Shown here in pieces: positions 54,994 through 64,000 of a DNA stretch of 64,000 nt. The notes beneath the pieces are model-generated. The model did no database searches and was not told where the DNA came from. It saw only the letters and a program-made list of their open reading frames with translations. Position 1 is the stretch's first letter. Every line of letters starts with the position of its first letter. The position numbers and the translations under genes were made by a program. The stretch spans positions 310,001 through 374,000 of the forward strand of contig NZ_JACCBI010000001.1 in assembly GCF_013407835.1 (NCBI RefSeq), given 5' to 3'. Source of the stretch: Agromyces atrinae. GTDB lineage: Bacteria; Actinomycetota; Actinomycetes; Actinomycetales; Microbacteriaceae.

Positions 54994-55026
54994 ACCGCTC
55001 GATGGTAGTCGCGTGCCGATGGCCGG

Positions 55027-55038
55027 TGTTGTGCAACA
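55027..55038. promoter_or_regulatory. Candidate Lrp-type operator between the regulator and bkdA
   Basis: TGTTG-TG-CAACA, a 5-2-5 dyad with the TTG...CAA core common to Lrp/AsnC sites, 34 bp from the regulator start and 121 bp from bkdA. Likely autoregulatory and controlling bkdABC. Confidence 0.5.
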
Positions 55039-55158
55039 TGCTCAGTGCGCGGGTGAATGCTTGAGCGGGCTGCTGCCGTCGCGTACCCTCCAGGTAAGCA
55101 AAGACGCTCCGCCGCTACGCTCACGAGGCCGACCGGCACGAACACGTGGAGGTCGGCG

Positions 55159-56277
55159 ATGACGCCCACCAACGATTCCGAAGCCGCCGTTCTGACCGAG
55201 ACGGGCGAGCTCATCCAACTCCTGAGTTCCGACGGGCGGCGCCGGAGCGCTCCCGGCTACGACCAGTGGGTCGCCGACATCGGCCCCGCCGAGCTCCTCG
55301 CCCTCCACTCCGACATGAGCGTCGTGCGGCGCATCGACGCCGAGGCCACGGCCCTGCAGCGCCAGGGCCAGTTGGGTCTCTGGCCCCCGCTCCTCGGCCA
55401 GGAGGCCGCGCAGATCGGGTCGGCTCGTTCGCTCCGCCCCGGCGATTTCGTCTTCTCGAGCTACCGCGAGCACGCCGTCGCCTGGTGCAAGGGGGTGCGG
55501 GCCGTCGACGTCCTGCGCATGTGGCGCGGCACGGGGCTCTCGGGCTGGGACCCGTACGAGATCACCATGGCTCCTCTCCAGATCATCATCGGCTCGCAGA
55601 CGCTCCACGCGGTCGGCTACGCGATGGGGGTCACGGCCGACGGCGGCGACGACGTCTCGGTCGCCTACTTCGGCGACGGCGCGACGAGCGAGGGCGACGT
55701 CAGTGAGGCCCTCGTCTTTGCCGCGAGTTTCCGTGCGCCCGTCGTGTTCTTCTGCCAGAACAACCAGTACGCGATCTCCGAGCCCGTGCGCGTCCAATCG
55801 CGCCACGCCCTCGCCGATCGCGCGAGCGGTTTCGGCGTGCCGTCGATGCGCGTCGACGGAAACGACGTCCTCGCGGTCATGGCGGCGACGCGCATCGCAC
55901 TCGAACGGGCACGAACGGGCGGCGGGCCGACGTTCATCGAGGCCGTCACGTACCGCATGGGTCCGCACACGACGGCCGACGATCCCACCCGCTATCGCTC
56001 GGAGGACGAGCTCGCGCTGTGGCGCGAACGCGATCCGATCTCGCGGCTCGAGGCCCACCTCACGGCGCTCGGCCACTTCGGCGAGTCCGATGCGGCTGCG
56101 GTCGCCGCACGTGCCGATGCCGAGGCCGCCGAGCTCCGGTCGGCGTGCATCGAACTCGCCGACCCCGAACCGCTCAGCGTGTTCGATCACGTCTACGCCG
56201 AACCGCACGCGACCCTCGAACGTCAGCGCGATCACTACCGCCGCTATCTCGACGGTTTCGAGGAGGTCGGATCATGA
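55159..56277 (+). CDS. bkdA: 2-oxo acid dehydrogenase E1 alpha subunit (branched-chain type)
   Basis: 372-residue thiamine diphosphate subunit decarboxylating 2-oxo acids. ThDP motif GDGATSEGDVSEAL with NNQYAIS, and the phosphorylation-loop-like YRMGPHTTADDP. ATG 55159 with GTGGAGG upstream. With bkdB and bkdC it forms an E1alpha2beta2-E2 complex; E3 must be encoded elsewhere. Lrp regulator and the leucine-degradation operon downstream favour branched-chain keto acids over pyruvate. Confidence 0.88.
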   Translation: MTPTNDSEAAVLTETGELIQLLSSDGRRRSAPGYDQWVADIGPAELLALHSDMSVVRRIDAEATALQRQGQLGLWPPLLGQEAAQIGSARSLRPGDFVFSSYREHAVAWCKGVRAVDVLRMWRGTGLSGWDPYEITMAPLQIIIGSQTLHAVGYAMGVTADGGDDVSVAYFGDGATSEGDVSEALVFAASFRAPVVFFCQNNQYAISEPVRVQSRHALADRASGFGVPSMRVDGNDVLAVMAATRIALERARTGGGPTFIEAVTYRMGPHTTADDPTRYRSEDELALWRERDPISRLEAHLTALGHFGESDAAAVAARADAEAAELRSACIELADPEPLSVFDHVYAEPHATLERQRDHYRRYLDGFEEVGS

Positions 56278-57284
56278 CGACACTGACCCTCGCGAAGTCC
56301 CTCAACGCAGGGCTCCGAGCATCGCTCGCGAACGACGAGAAGGTCGTGCTGCTCGGCGAGGACATCGGCGCGCTGGGGGGAGTGTTCCGAGTCACCGACG
56401 GGCTGCAGGCCGAGTTCGGCGCCCAGCGTGTCATCGACACGCCCCTCGCGGAGGCCGGCATCGTGGGCACGGCGATCGGGCTCGCGTACCGCGGCTTCCG
56501 TCCCGTCGTCGAGATCCAGTTCGACGGGTTCATCTATCCCGCGTTCGATCAGATCGTGACGCAGCTCGCGAAGCTGCACTACCGTTCTCGCGGCCGCGTG
56601 AGGCTGCCCATCACCATCCGTGTGCCCTTCGGAGGCGGCATCGGAGCGGCCGAGCACCACTCGGAATCTCCCGAGGCGTACTTCGCGCACACGGCGGGTC
56701 TCCGCGTGTTCGCCTGCTCCAACCCGGCCGACGCCTACGTGAGCATTCAACAGGCGATCGCGTGCGACGACCCCGTGCTGTTCTTCGAGCCGAAGCGCCG
56801 CTACCACGTGAAGGGCGACGTCGACGAGTCGAGCGACCTGGCCGACGCCCGACCGCTGACGGTCGCCGAGACCGTCGTGGCCGGTTCCGACGTGACGCTC
56901 GTCACCTACGGGGCGCTTGTGCAGACGGCGCGCGATGCGGCTGCTGCTGCCCAGGAGGACGGGGTGTCGATCGAGGTGATCGACCTGCGTTCGCTCGCAC
57001 CCGTGGACTACGCGACGGTCGCCGCGTCGGTGCGCCGCACCGGTCGTCTCGTGATCGCGCACGAGGCTCAGCAGCAGGGCGGACTGGGCGCCGAAATCGT
57101 GGCGTCGGTCGTCGAGCGGTGCTTTGAGTTCCTCGAGGCGGCTCCCGTGCGCATCACGGGTCACGACATCCCGTACCCCGCCGCCAAGCTCGAGAAGCAC
57201 CACCTCCCCGACCTCGATCGCATCCTCGACGGCGTCGATCGAGCGCTCGGCCGGCCGAACTCGTTGTCGGGGGTGGAGCTCTGA
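56274..57284 (+). CDS. bkdB: 2-oxo acid dehydrogenase E1 beta subunit (branched-chain type)
   Basis: 336-residue transketolase-like beta subunit: LLGEDIGALGGVFRVTDGL, DTPLAEAGIVGTAIGLAYRG, EIQFDGFIYPAFDQI and the C-terminal IAHEAQQQGGLGAEI. It completes the ThDP site with the alpha subunit. ATG overlaps the bkdA stop (ATGA); its stop overlaps the next ATG by one base (TGATG). Confidence 0.9.
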   Translation: MTTLTLAKSLNAGLRASLANDEKVVLLGEDIGALGGVFRVTDGLQAEFGAQRVIDTPLAEAGIVGTAIGLAYRGFRPVVEIQFDGFIYPAFDQIVTQLAKLHYRSRGRVRLPITIRVPFGGGIGAAEHHSESPEAYFAHTAGLRVFACSNPADAYVSIQQAIACDDPVLFFEPKRRYHVKGDVDESSDLADARPLTVAETVVAGSDVTLVTYGALVQTARDAAAAAQEDGVSIEVIDLRSLAPVDYATVAASVRRTGRLVIAHEAQQQGGLGAEIVASVVERCFEFLEAAPVRITGHDIPYPAAKLEKHHLPDLDRILDGVDRALGRPNSLSGVEL

Positions 57285-58633
57285 TGTCGCACATCGAAGA
57301 GTTCGTCCTGCCCGATCTCGGTGAGGGACTCACCGAGTCGGAGGTCGTCGCCTGGCGCGTCGCGGTCGGCGATCGCGTGACCCTCAACCAGATCATCGCC
57401 GACGTCGAGACGGCCAAGGCCGTCGTCGAGCTGCCGTCGCCGTTCGCGGGGCTCGTCACCGCCCTCCATGCGGCCGAGGGCGAGACCGTCGACGTCGGAG
57501 CGACCCTCCTCTCGGTCGACACGGATAACGCGGGCGACGCCACGACCGCACCCGAGCCCGCACCCGAGCCCGTCACCGAGGAACGCGGGCCGACCCTCGT
57601 CGGGTACGGTGCGGCCGAGGATGTCGTCGGCCCGCGCCGCCGAGCGCGGCGCGCCACGGTCGCCGATGCCGATGCCGATGCCGATGCCGCCACGCTCGCC
57701 GGGGAGCCGCCCCGGCCCTCCGCGAGCGAGCCGCCCGCGGCATCCTCGACGGGCTCGACTCCGCGCACCGAGCGGCCGCGCTCGACGCCACCCGTGCGGC
57801 GACTCGCGCGCGAGCTCGGCGTCGACCTCGAGAGCATCGAGGGCACGGGGGAGCGCGGACTCATCACGCGCTCCGACGTCGAGGCCGCGGCTCGGCCCGC
57901 CATCGAGACGTCGGATTCGAGCGGCTCGGAGACGCCCACGGGCGACGGGCAGCGGCGCATCCCCGTCCGCGGCGTCCGGCGGGCGACGGCGGCCGCCATG
58001 GTGCAGAGCGCGTTCACCGCACCCCACGTCACCGAGTTCCTGACGGTCGACGTCACCGAGACGATGCGACTGATCGACACGCTCGCGGCGTCGGACGTGA
58101 AGATCAGCCCACTCGCCGTGGTCGCCAAGGCCGTCTGCATCGCCGTGCGCCGCACGCCCGCCGTCAACGCGCGGTGGGACGAGGAGTCGGGCGAGATCAT
58201 CGAGTTCGACTACGTCACCCTGGGCATCGCGGCCGCGACGGAACGCGGTCTCCTCGTCCCGAACATCCCGCGGGCCGACACGATGACGCTCGGCGAGCTC
58301 GCCGAGGCGATCCGCGACCTCGCCGTGACGGCGCGCTCGGGGAAGACGAGCCCCGCCCGACTCACCGGCGGCACGATCTCGATCACGAACATCGGGGTCT
58401 TCGGCATCGATGCCGGAACGCCGATCCTCAACCCGGGTGAGGCGGCGATCCTCGCCGTCGGCGCCGTGCAGCGTCGACCGTGGGAGCACCAGGACGCCGT
58501 CGCCCTCCGGTCCGTCTGCACGCTCAGTCTCTCCTTCGACCATCGGGTCGTCGACGGCGCCGAGGGGTCCCGCTTCCTCGCCGACGTCGGAGCGCTCCTG
58601 CGGGAGCCGGGCCTCGCACTCACGATGATGTGA
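57284..58633 (+). CDS. bkdC: Dihydrolipoamide acyltransferase (E2) of the branched-chain complex
   Basis: 449 residues. One lipoyl domain (about 1-78) with lipoyl Lys45 in DVETAKAVVEL; an Asp/Ala and Pro-rich linker holding an (AlaAsp)n run; a peripheral subunit-binding domain (about 168-200: RRLARELGVDLESIEGTGERGLITRSDV); a catalytic acyltransferase core ending in LSFDHRVVDGAEGSRF with the catalytic His and Asp. Transfers the acyl group to CoA. Confidence 0.9.
   Translation: MSHIEEFVLPDLGEGLTESEVVAWRVAVGDRVTLNQIIADVETAKAVVELPSPFAGLVTALHAAEGETVDVGATLLSVDTDNAGDATTAPEPAPEPVTEERGPTLVGYGAAEDVVGPRRRARRATVADADADADAATLAGEPPRPSASEPPAASSTGSTPRTERPRSTPPVRRLARELGVDLESIEGTGERGLITRSDVEAAARPAIETSDSSGSETPTGDGQRRIPVRGVRRATAAAMVQSAFTAPHVTEFLTVDVTETMRLIDTLAASDVKISPLAVVAKAVCIAVRRTPAVNARWDEESGEIIEFDYVTLGIAAATERGLLVPNIPRADTMTLGELAEAIRDLAVTARSGKTSPARLTGGTISITNIGVFGIDAGTPILNPGEAAILAVGAVQRRPWEHQDAVALRSVCTLSLSFDHRVVDGAEGSRFLADVGALLREPGLALTMM
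57662..57685 (+). repeat. Four GCCGAT repeats in the E2 linker
   Basis: Four exact tandem copies of the hexamer GCCGAT encode AlaAsp units in the flexible linker. Prone to copy change without loss of frame. Confidence 0.85.
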
Positions 58634-58693
58634 AGCACGGTGGGTAGGATCGGCCGCGAGCGGGCGCCGCGTCCGCCGGAAAGCGAGACAGAG

Positions 58694-58987
58694 ATGTCTG
58701 ATTCGACGATCCTCACAGCCGACGAGACGGCGGGCGACCTCGCGGGAACCGCGTTCGAGTACGCGGGCGACCACCTCGTCGCGACGTTCGACACGGGTGA
58801 CTTCCTCGGTGCCGTCCGCGTGCTCGACACCGTCGCCCCCATCGCCGAGGAGATGAACCACCACCCCGACGTGCGTCTCGGCTACGGTTCGATCACCTTC
58901 TTCGTGTCCTCCCACGACGTCGGTGGCGTGACGGCACGCGACCTCCAGCTGGCCCGCCGGATCCAGGAGATCGCCGAAGCCGGCTGA
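58694..58987 (+). CDS. 4a-hydroxytetrahydrobiopterin dehydratase-like protein (PCD/DCoH)
   Basis: 97 residues. EEMNHHPDVRLGYGSITFFVSSHDVGGVTARDLQLARRI carries the family's HHP active-site histidines and the conserved D-VGG-T-D end. The enzyme recycles pterin cofactor of aromatic amino acid hydroxylases; none is encoded here, so its role in this place is unclear (a molybdopterin or other pterin role has been proposed for orphans). ATG 58694 after GCGAGACAGAG, 60 bp downstream of bkdC. Confidence 0.85.
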   Translation: MSDSTILTADETAGDLAGTAFEYAGDHLVATFDTGDFLGAVRVLDTVAPIAEEMNHHPDVRLGYGSITFFVSSHDVGGVTARDLQLARRIQEIAEAG

Positions 58988-59010
58988 GTCACGGCAGCGG
59001 GCCACGGGCC

Positions 59011-59493
59011 TCACTCGAGGCGGTACAGGCGCTCCTCGGTCTCGGCGCCGCGGCCCGCAGCGAAGTCTCGCGACGTCGACCCGGCCCGGAACCCGAGCCG
59101 TTCGAGCACGCGGATCGATCGCTCGTTGTCGACCGCCACTCGTGCTCGGAGGGGCCTCTCGGGAACCGAGGCGATGAACAGGCGGGCGGCGCGAGTGGCG
59201 ATCCCTCGGCCCCAGTGCCGTCGGTCGATCCAGTACGTGATCTCCGGATCGCCGTCCTCGAACCAGCGCGCGATGCTCCCGACGAGTGCGCCGTCGGCCC
59301 GGATCGTGCGCGCGTCGACACGAGGATCGGCGAGGAGCCGCGCCCAGTGGACGTCGAACGCGTCACGGTCGCCCGGATCGGCCGCGGTGAACGCGGCGAG
59401 GCGGATCGATTCGGGGTCCTGCCCGAAGCGGAAGAGGTCGTCGAGGTCGGCGGGCGTCGTCGCCCGTAGCGTCACGACGTCAGGCTTCTCCAT
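59011..59493 (-). CDS. GNAT-family N-acetyltransferase
   Basis: 160 residues from ATG 59493 (MEKPDVVTLRATTPADL). Acetyl-CoA loop in RRHWGRGIATRAARLFI, the motif B-like VAVDNERSIRVLERLGF. Resembles RimJ/RimL-type acetyltransferases; acceptor unknown. It overlaps the 3' end of the upstream TetR gene by 22 bp, so translation is probably coupled. Confidence 0.88.
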   Translation of the reverse strand: MEKPDVVTLRATTPADLDDLFRFGQDPESIRLAAFTAADPGDRDAFDVHWARLLADPRVDARTIRADGALVGSIARWFEDGDPEITYWIDRRHWGRGIATRAARLFIASVPERPLRARVAVDNERSIRVLERLGFRAGSTSRDFAAGRGAETEERLYRLE

Positions 59494-60068
59494 GCCATGT
59501 CCTCCAAGATCTTCCGGACCACGCGGTCGGCCGGTGCGCGCCCGTGCACGCGCGCGCTGTGGGGGGTCGAGTTGAGCAGACCGAAGGCGGCGTGGGCGCG
59601 GATGCGCAGCTCCGACTCGGCCTGGTCGGGTCGGAGGCGGGCGAGCACACCCACCCACGTCTCGACGTAGCGCCGCTGCAGCCGCCGGATGTCATGCCGG
59701 TCGGTCTCGGAGAGGCTCGACATGTCGCGATCCTGCACGAGGATCACGTCGGCGTTGGCGAGTGCGAAGTCGACGTGGAAGCGGATGAGCGCGGCGAGGG
59801 CCGAATCGGTGTCGGCCGCGTCGTCGACGACTCGGGTACCCCCGTCGAGCAACCCCGTGCTCGCGTCTCGCAGGATCGCGGCGAGTACGGCCTGCTTGCC
59901 GGCGAAGTGCCGGTAGACGGCGGGCCCGCTCACTCCGACGGATGCGCCGAGGTCTTCGATCGAGACGCTCGCGAAGCCGCGTTCGGCGAAGAGGCGGGTG
60001 GCCGCCGTCAAGAGCGCGTCACGTCGGTCGGCTTTCGCTCGACTGCGTTCGGTGAGCACTTCGGGCAC
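59472..60068 (-). CDS. TetR-family regulator of the leucine-catabolism operon
   Basis: 198 residues: an N-terminal HTH (IEDLGASVGVSGPAVYRHFAGKQAVL) and a helical ligand domain. GTG start with GAAAGAAG upstream. Divergent from mccB with two GTTAG-N6-CTAAC sites between, so it is the likely repressor of mccB-mccA-acyl-CoA dehydrogenase, probably released by an acyl-CoA intermediate. Similar local TetR regulators accompany acyl-CoA carboxylase operons in other actinobacteria. Confidence 0.9.
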   Translation of the reverse strand: MPEVLTERSRAKADRRDALLTAATRLFAERGFASVSIEDLGASVGVSGPAVYRHFAGKQAVLAAILRDASTGLLDGGTRVVDDAADTDSALAALIRFHVDFALANADVILVQDRDMSSLSETDRHDIRRLQRRYVETWVGVLARLRPDQAESELRIRAHAAFGLLNSTPHSARVHGRAPADRVVRKILEDMAWRSLTS

Positions 60069-60088
60069 GGGAGCTTCTTTCGATCACG

Positions 60089-60104
60089 GTTAGTGCATGC
60101 TAAC
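60089..60104. promoter_or_regulatory. TetR operator, site 1
   Basis: GTTAG-TGCATG-CTAAC: the same 5-bp arms and 6-bp spacer as site 2, but with an imperfect centre. 21 bp upstream of the TetR start, where it would block its own promoter. Confidence 0.65.
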
Positions 60105-60150
60105 CGAGCTGATGCCGAGCGGCAATACGTCGGCGCTCGTTGTTTTTCGA

Positions 60151-60166
60151 GTTAGTGATCACTAAC
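60151..60166. promoter_or_regulatory. TetR operator, site 2
   Basis: GTTAGTGATCACTAAC is a perfect 16-bp palindrome, 78 bp before mccB, within the AT-rich part of the divergent region (GTTTTTCGAG precedes it). It is the likely high-affinity site. Confidence 0.75.
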
Positions 60167-60243
60167 ATTGCTTCCAGTTACGAATCACTCACTGAAGTGA
60201 CGAACTCCGCCGCGACGAAGGGGCGACCGATGGAGACCGAACC

Positions 60244-61851
60244 ATGCCGACGCTGACGAGCGCGATCTCGCCGTCGAGCGAGGCCTTCCGCGACAACGAC
60301 CGCGATCAGGCCGCGCTCGTCGCCGACCTCCGCGAGCGTCTCGCTCGCGTCGTGCGCGGCGGGCCCGAGGCCTCGCGCGAACGTCACGTCGCGCGGGGCA
60401 AGCTGCTGCCGCGTGATCGGGTCGACCGACTGCTCGACGAGGGCAGCCCGTTCCTCGAGATCGCTCCTCTCGCCGCCGACGGCGTCTACGACGACGACAC
60501 CCCGGGCGCGGGTGCCATCGCGGGCATCGGTCTCGTGCACGGGCGCGCCGTCATGGTCGTCTGCAACGACGCCACGGTCAAGGGCGGCACGTATTATCCG
60601 CTCACGGTCAAGAAGCACCTGCGCGCACAAGAGATCGCGCGCGAGAACCGGCTGCCGTGCGTCTATCTCGTCGACTCCGGCGGCGCGTACCTGCCGATGC
60701 AGGACGAGGTGTTCCCCGACCGCGACCACTTCGGGCGCATCTTCTACAACCAGGCGCGGCTGTCGGCCGAGCGCATCCCGCAGATCGCCGCGGTGCTCGG
60801 CTCCTGCACAGCGGGTGGCGCCTACGTGCCCGCCATGAGCGACGAATCGGTCATCGTGCGCGGTCAGGGCACAATCTTCCTCGGGGGCCCGCCCCTCGTG
60901 AAGGCCGCGATCGGTGAGATCGTCTCGCCCGAGGAGCTCGGCGGCGGCGACGTGCACGCCCGCATCTCGGGCGTCGCCGACCACCTCGCGGAGAACGACG
61001 TGCACGCCCTGCAGATCGTCCGCGACATCGTCCAGACGCTCCCGTCGCCCGAGGAGCCGGCCTGGGATGTCGCCGACGTCGTCGCGCCCGCCGTCGACGA
61101 GTCCACCCTGTACGGTGCCGTGCCGGTCGACGTCCAGCAGCCGTACGACGTGCGAGAGGTCATCGCGCGCATCGTCGACGGCAGCGAGTTCCACGAGTTC
61201 AAGAGCGAGTACGGAACGACCCTCGTCACGGGCTTCGCCCACGTCCACGGCCACCCCGTGGGCATCGTTGCTAACAACGGCGTGCTCTTCAGCGAGTCGG
61301 CGATGAAGGGCGCCCATTTCATCGAACTCTGCGATCAGCGCGGCATCCCGCTCGTGTTCCTCCAGAACATCTCGGGGTTCATGGTCGGCAGCGAAGCCGA
61401 GGCGGGCGGTATCGCCAAGCACGGCGCGAAGATGGTCACGGCAGTGGCGACGACGCGCGTACCGAAGATCACGATCGTCATCGGCGGATCGTTCGGAGCC
61501 GGCAACTACTCGATGTCGGGGCGTGCCTATTCGCCGCGGTTCCTGTTCCTCTGGCCCGGTGCGCGTACGTCGGTGATGGGCGGCGAGCAGGCCGCATCCG
61601 TTCTCGCGACGGTCAAGCGCGATCAGATCGAGGCGCGGGGAGACGAGTGGAGCGCCGCCGACGAAGCCGCCTTCCGCGCTCCCATCCGCGAGCGCTACGA
61701 GCACCAGGGCAGCCCGTACTACTCCTCCGCACGGCTGTGGGATGACGGAGTCATCGACCCCGCCGACACCCGCACCGTCCTCGGGCTGACCCTCGACGTG
61801 TGTTCCCGCGCACCTCTTCCCGACCCGGCCTTCGGCCTCTTCCGGATGTGA
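60244..61851 (+). CDS. mccB: Acyl-CoA carboxylase carboxyltransferase (beta) subunit, methylcrotonyl-CoA type
   Basis: 535 residues, biotin-dependent carboxyltransferase. Methylcrotonyl-CoA signatures: [39 protein letters not shown], the acyl-CoA site [16 protein letters not shown] and the biotin site [17 protein letters not shown]. Carboxylates 3-methylcrotonyl-CoA in leucine breakdown. ATG 60244 after GATGGAGA. Stop overlaps the mccA GTG (GTGA). Geranyl-CoA carboxylase is the main alternative. Confidence 0.93.
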   Translation: MPTLTSAISPSSEAFRDNDRDQAALVADLRERLARVVRGGPEASRERHVARGKLLPRDRVDRLLDEGSPFLEIAPLAADGVYDDDTPGAGAIAGIGLVHGRAVMVVCNDATVKGGTYYPLTVKKHLRAQEIARENRLPCVYLVDSGGAYLPMQDEVFPDRDHFGRIFYNQARLSAERIPQIAAVLGSCTAGGAYVPAMSDESVIVRGQGTIFLGGPPLVKAAIGEIVSPEELGGGDVHARISGVADHLAENDVHALQIVRDIVQTLPSPEEPAWDVADVVAPAVDESTLYGAVPVDVQQPYDVREVIARIVDGSEFHEFKSEYGTTLVTGFAHVHGHPVGIVANNGVLFSESAMKGAHFIELCDQRGIPLVFLQNISGFMVGSEAEAGGIAKHGAKMVTAVATTRVPKITIVIGGSFGAGNYSMSGRAYSPRFLFLWPGARTSVMGGEQAASVLATVKRDQIEARGDEWSAADEAAFRAPIRERYEHQGSPYYSSARLWDDGVIDPADTRTVLGLTLDVCSRAPLPDPAFGLFRM

Positions 61852-63851
61852 GCGCGATGCCCCTCTTCGACTCCGTGCTCGTCGCCAATCGCGGCGAGAT
61901 CGCCGTGCGCATCATCCGCACCCTCCGCCGACTCGGAATCCGATCGATCGCCGTCTACAGCGATGCCGACATCGACTCTCCGCATGTCTCGCTCGCCGAC
62001 GTCGCCGTGAGGATCGGCCCCGCCGATGCGCGCGAGAGCTACCTCGACCCGGCGCGCATCGTGCGGGCCGCGACCCAGACGGGCGCTTCCGCCGTGCACC
62101 CCGGCTACGGCTTTCTCTCCGAGAGCATCGAGCTGCTGAGGGCGTGCGACGCGGCGGGCATCGTCCTCATCGGGCCGGGCGCACTCGCGCTCGACGTCAT
62201 GGGCGACAAGATCCGCGCGAAGGCGCACGTCGCCGGGTCGGGTGTGCGGGTCGTCCCGGGCATCGAGGGCGGCAGCGATGACGACCTCCTCGCGCGAGTG
62301 CACGAGGTCGGGTTCCCCCTCCTCGTGAAGCCCGCCGCCGGGGGAGGCGGCAAGGGTATGCAGATCGTCCGCGACACCGCTGGCCTTCCCGAGGCGTTGC
62401 GGGCCGCGCGTCGCATCGCGAGCGCCGCCTTCGGAGACGACTCGCTGCTCCTCGAACGTCTCATCGACCGACCGCGCCACATCGAGGTGCAGGTCCTCGC
62501 CGACGCCGTCGGCACGACCGTCGCCCTCGGCGAACGCGAGTGCACGCTGCAGCGCCGGCACCAGAAGGTCATCGAGGAGGCGCCGTCGCCGGCTCTCGAC
62601 GATGACACCCGCGCGCGTCTCGGTGCAGCCGCCGTCGAGGTCGCGCGGAGCGTCGACTACCGTGGGGCCGGAACGGTCGAGTTCCTCGTCTCGGCCGACG
62701 CGCCCGACGACTTCTTCTTCATCGAGATGAACACCCGACTGCAGGTCGAGCACCCCGTGACGGAGCTCGTCACGGGCGTCGACCTCGTCGAGCAGCAGGT
62801 GCGCATCGCCGCGGGCGAGGCGCTCGCGATCGGCTCGCCCACGGTCACGGGGCACGCCATCGAGGCGCGCGTGTACGCCGAGGACCCGGATGACGACTTC
62901 CTGCCGTCCGCGGGCGAGATCCTGCTGTGGCACGAGCCCGAGGGCGCCGGAATCCGCGTCGACTCCGGTATCGCCACGGGCGGGGTCGTCTCGACGTCGT
63001 ACGACCCGATGCTCGCGAAGATCATCGCTCACGGCTCGACGCGGGCCGAGGCGATCGAGCGACTCGACGTCGCGCTCGCCGAGACCGTCCTCGCGGGAGT
63101 CACCACGAACGTCGGCTTCCTCCGTGAGCTGCTCGCCGACCCCGACGTCCGTGAGGGGCGCCTCGACACGGGCCTCATCGGTCGTCGCCTCGAGCGCCGC
63201 GAGGTCGCCGCCGTGCCCGCGAGCGTCGTCGATGCCGCGGCGACGTGGCTCGAGGCCGAACGCACGACGGCAGGCGCGGTCTCGCCGGAGCATCGCCGAC
63301 CGGCATCCGCACTGTGGTCGTCGCGATCGGGGTGGCGCGTGGGCGAACACCGCCCCGTGCACCACGACTTCGTCGACGCCGCGGGTCGCGTCGTCTCCGG
63401 CAGGGTGCTCTCCGATCGCACCGCCTCTGATCGAACCGCTGAGAGCGGAACCTCCGTCATCGCCGTGCGCTCGCCCGACGGAGCGATCTGGGTTCACGCC
63501 GAGGGCACGACCGCCCGACTCGAACCGCTTACCCGCGAGGCACGACTCGCCCGCGAACTGGCCGCCCGTGCCCCGGAGGACGTCCTCGCCGATCCGGCAC
63601 TGCGCTCGTCGATGCCGGGAACCGTCGTCGCCCTCCTCGTCGCCGACGGTGCACGGGTCGAGACCGGCGACACCGTCCTCGCCATCGAGGCGATGAAGAT
63701 GGAGCACCCCGTGCGTGCGAGCATCTCCGGCGTCATCCGTCTGCGCGTCGCCGTCGGCGATCGCGTCGACCGCGCGCAGATCGTCGCCGAGATCGAACCA
63801 TCGCCCACCCCGCCGACACCCGACTCACCGACCACCGATACAGGGAGCTGA
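61848..63851 (+). CDS. mccA: Acyl-CoA carboxylase biotin carboxylase/biotin carrier (alpha) subunit
   Basis: 667 residues: biotin carboxylase, about 1-450 ([17 protein letters not shown], the ATP-grasp [28 protein letters not shown]), a middle region and a C-terminal biotinyl domain with the biotinylated Lys in [14 protein letters not shown] 61848 overlaps the mccB stop; ATG 61857 three codons later is an equally good start. Charges biotin for the mccB subunit. Confidence 0.93.
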   Translation: MSAMPLFDSVLVANRGEIAVRIIRTLRRLGIRSIAVYSDADIDSPHVSLADVAVRIGPADARESYLDPARIVRAATQTGASAVHPGYGFLSESIELLRACDAAGIVLIGPGALALDVMGDKIRAKAHVAGSGVRVVPGIEGGSDDDLLARVHEVGFPLLVKPAAGGGGKGMQIVRDTAGLPEALRAARRIASAAFGDDSLLLERLIDRPRHIEVQVLADAVGTTVALGERECTLQRRHQKVIEEAPSPALDDDTRARLGAAAVEVARSVDYRGAGTVEFLVSADAPDDFFFIEMNTRLQVEHPVTELVTGVDLVEQQVRIAAGEALAIGSPTVTGHAIEARVYAEDPDDDFLPSAGEILLWHEPEGAGIRVDSGIATGGVVSTSYDPMLAKIIAHGSTRAEAIERLDVALAETVLAGVTTNVGFLRELLADPDVREGRLDTGLIGRRLERREVAAVPASVVDAAATWLEAERTTAGAVSPEHRRPASALWSSRSGWRVGEHRPVHHDFVDAAGRVVSGRVLSDRTASDRTAESGTSVIAVRSPDGAIWVHAEGTTARLEPLTREARLARELAARAPEDVLADPALRSSMPGTVVALLVADGARVETGDTVLAIEAMKMEHPVRASISGVIRLRVAVGDRVDRAQIVAEIEPSPTPPTPDSPTTDTGS

Positions 63852-63853
63852 CC

Positions 63854-64000
63854 ATGGACTATCTGCTGAGCGACGACGAGCAGCGGCTCTACGACGACGT
63901 CTGCCACTTCGCCGACACCGTCGTCGCGCCCGCCGCCTACGACTACGACACCGAGCGCCGCCTGCCGATGGAGATCATCGCGCAGATGGGCGAGATGGGG
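63854..64000 (+). CDS. Acyl-CoA dehydrogenase, 3' end beyond the window
   Basis: First 49 codons: MDYLLSDDEQRLYDDVCHFADTVVAP, then AYDYDTERRLPMEIIAQMGEMG, the N-terminal helices of an acyl-CoA dehydrogenase. It begins 2 bp after mccA. Place in the operon suggests isovaleryl-CoA dehydrogenase, making the methylcrotonyl-CoA used by MccAB; the catalytic residues are outside the window, so this is inferred from context. Confidence 0.82.
   Translation, partial: MDYLLSDDEQRLYDDVCHFADTVVAPAAYDYDTERRLPMEIIAQMGEMG

Noticed and set aside
55159..57284. Naming the E1 subunits as pyruvate dehydrogenase pdhA/pdhB
   Set aside because: Divergent Lrp regulator and the leucine-catabolism operon next to it favour the branched-chain complex, although pyruvate activity is not excluded.

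Overview
The window is a contiguous piece of a high-GC actinobacterial chromosome with essentially vertical, housekeeping gene content. The order proS-nusA-ylxR-infB-rbfA ... truB-ribF, the many GTG and TTG starts, the GTGA/ATGA gene overlaps, the SorC-deoC-ALDH-ALDH block, the bkd operon beside an Lrp regulator, and the CE1758/CE1759 flavin pair all point to Micrococcales, most likely Microbacteriaceae. The genus cannot be fixed from the sequence alone. No tRNA, rRNA, CRISPR array, prophage or insertion sequence was seen.

Layout. 0-8.4 kb: the end of ispG, pcp, proS, then the transcription/translation cluster nusA, ylxR, infB, rbfA (rimP is not in its usual place). 8.4-16.2 kb: an unknown membrane protein, mutY, a uridine-kinase-like protein with a degraded P-loop, panE, then truB and ribF with small membrane proteins and an MFS exporter in tightly overlapped units. 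16.2-21 kb: a SorC-type regulator with a 20-bp palindromic operator, deoC, a catalytic aldehyde dehydrogenase and a half-length ALDH lacking the catalytic half, resembling a split ALDH16. 21-29.3 kb: an SDR-DUF2867 protein, GDPD, a CsoR/RcnR-family metal sensor with its operator, an SNF2 helicase, pfkA, and a PiT phosphate transporter behind a candidate PHO box. 29.4-39.4 kb: two divergent nucleobase permeases, aspA, an Ada-AlkA DNA repair fusion with a FAH-family hydrolase, a GlcD-like flavoprotein and PrsW. 39.5-43.6 kb: FKBP, YhhN, a protealysin/emfourin protease-inhibitor operon, a CPBP-like membrane protein and rpsO. 43.7-51.9 kb: a transsulfuration-family PLP enzyme, CGNR regulator/EamA exporter, thioredoxin, the CE1758/CE1759 flavin pair and a glycosyltransferase fused to an SGNH hydrolase. 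51.9-54.5 kb: a structured leader and pnp. 54.5-64 kb: branched-chain amino acid catabolism: Lrp regulator, bkdABC, then a TetR regulator with two operators and a leucine-degradation operon (mccB, mccA, start of an acyl-CoA dehydrogenase) running off the window.

A recurring signature is a TANNNT hexamer ending 6-7 nt before the start codon of about ten genes, which predicts leaderless transcripts. Most other genes carry AGGAGG-like ribosome binding sites or are translationally coupled by 4-bp overlaps. The least explained items are the deoC-ALDH-pseudo-ALDH block, the GT4-SGNH fusion, the P-loop-less kinase homologue, the C-H-H metal sensor with a copper-type operator, the protealysin/emfourin pair, and several large inverted repeats.
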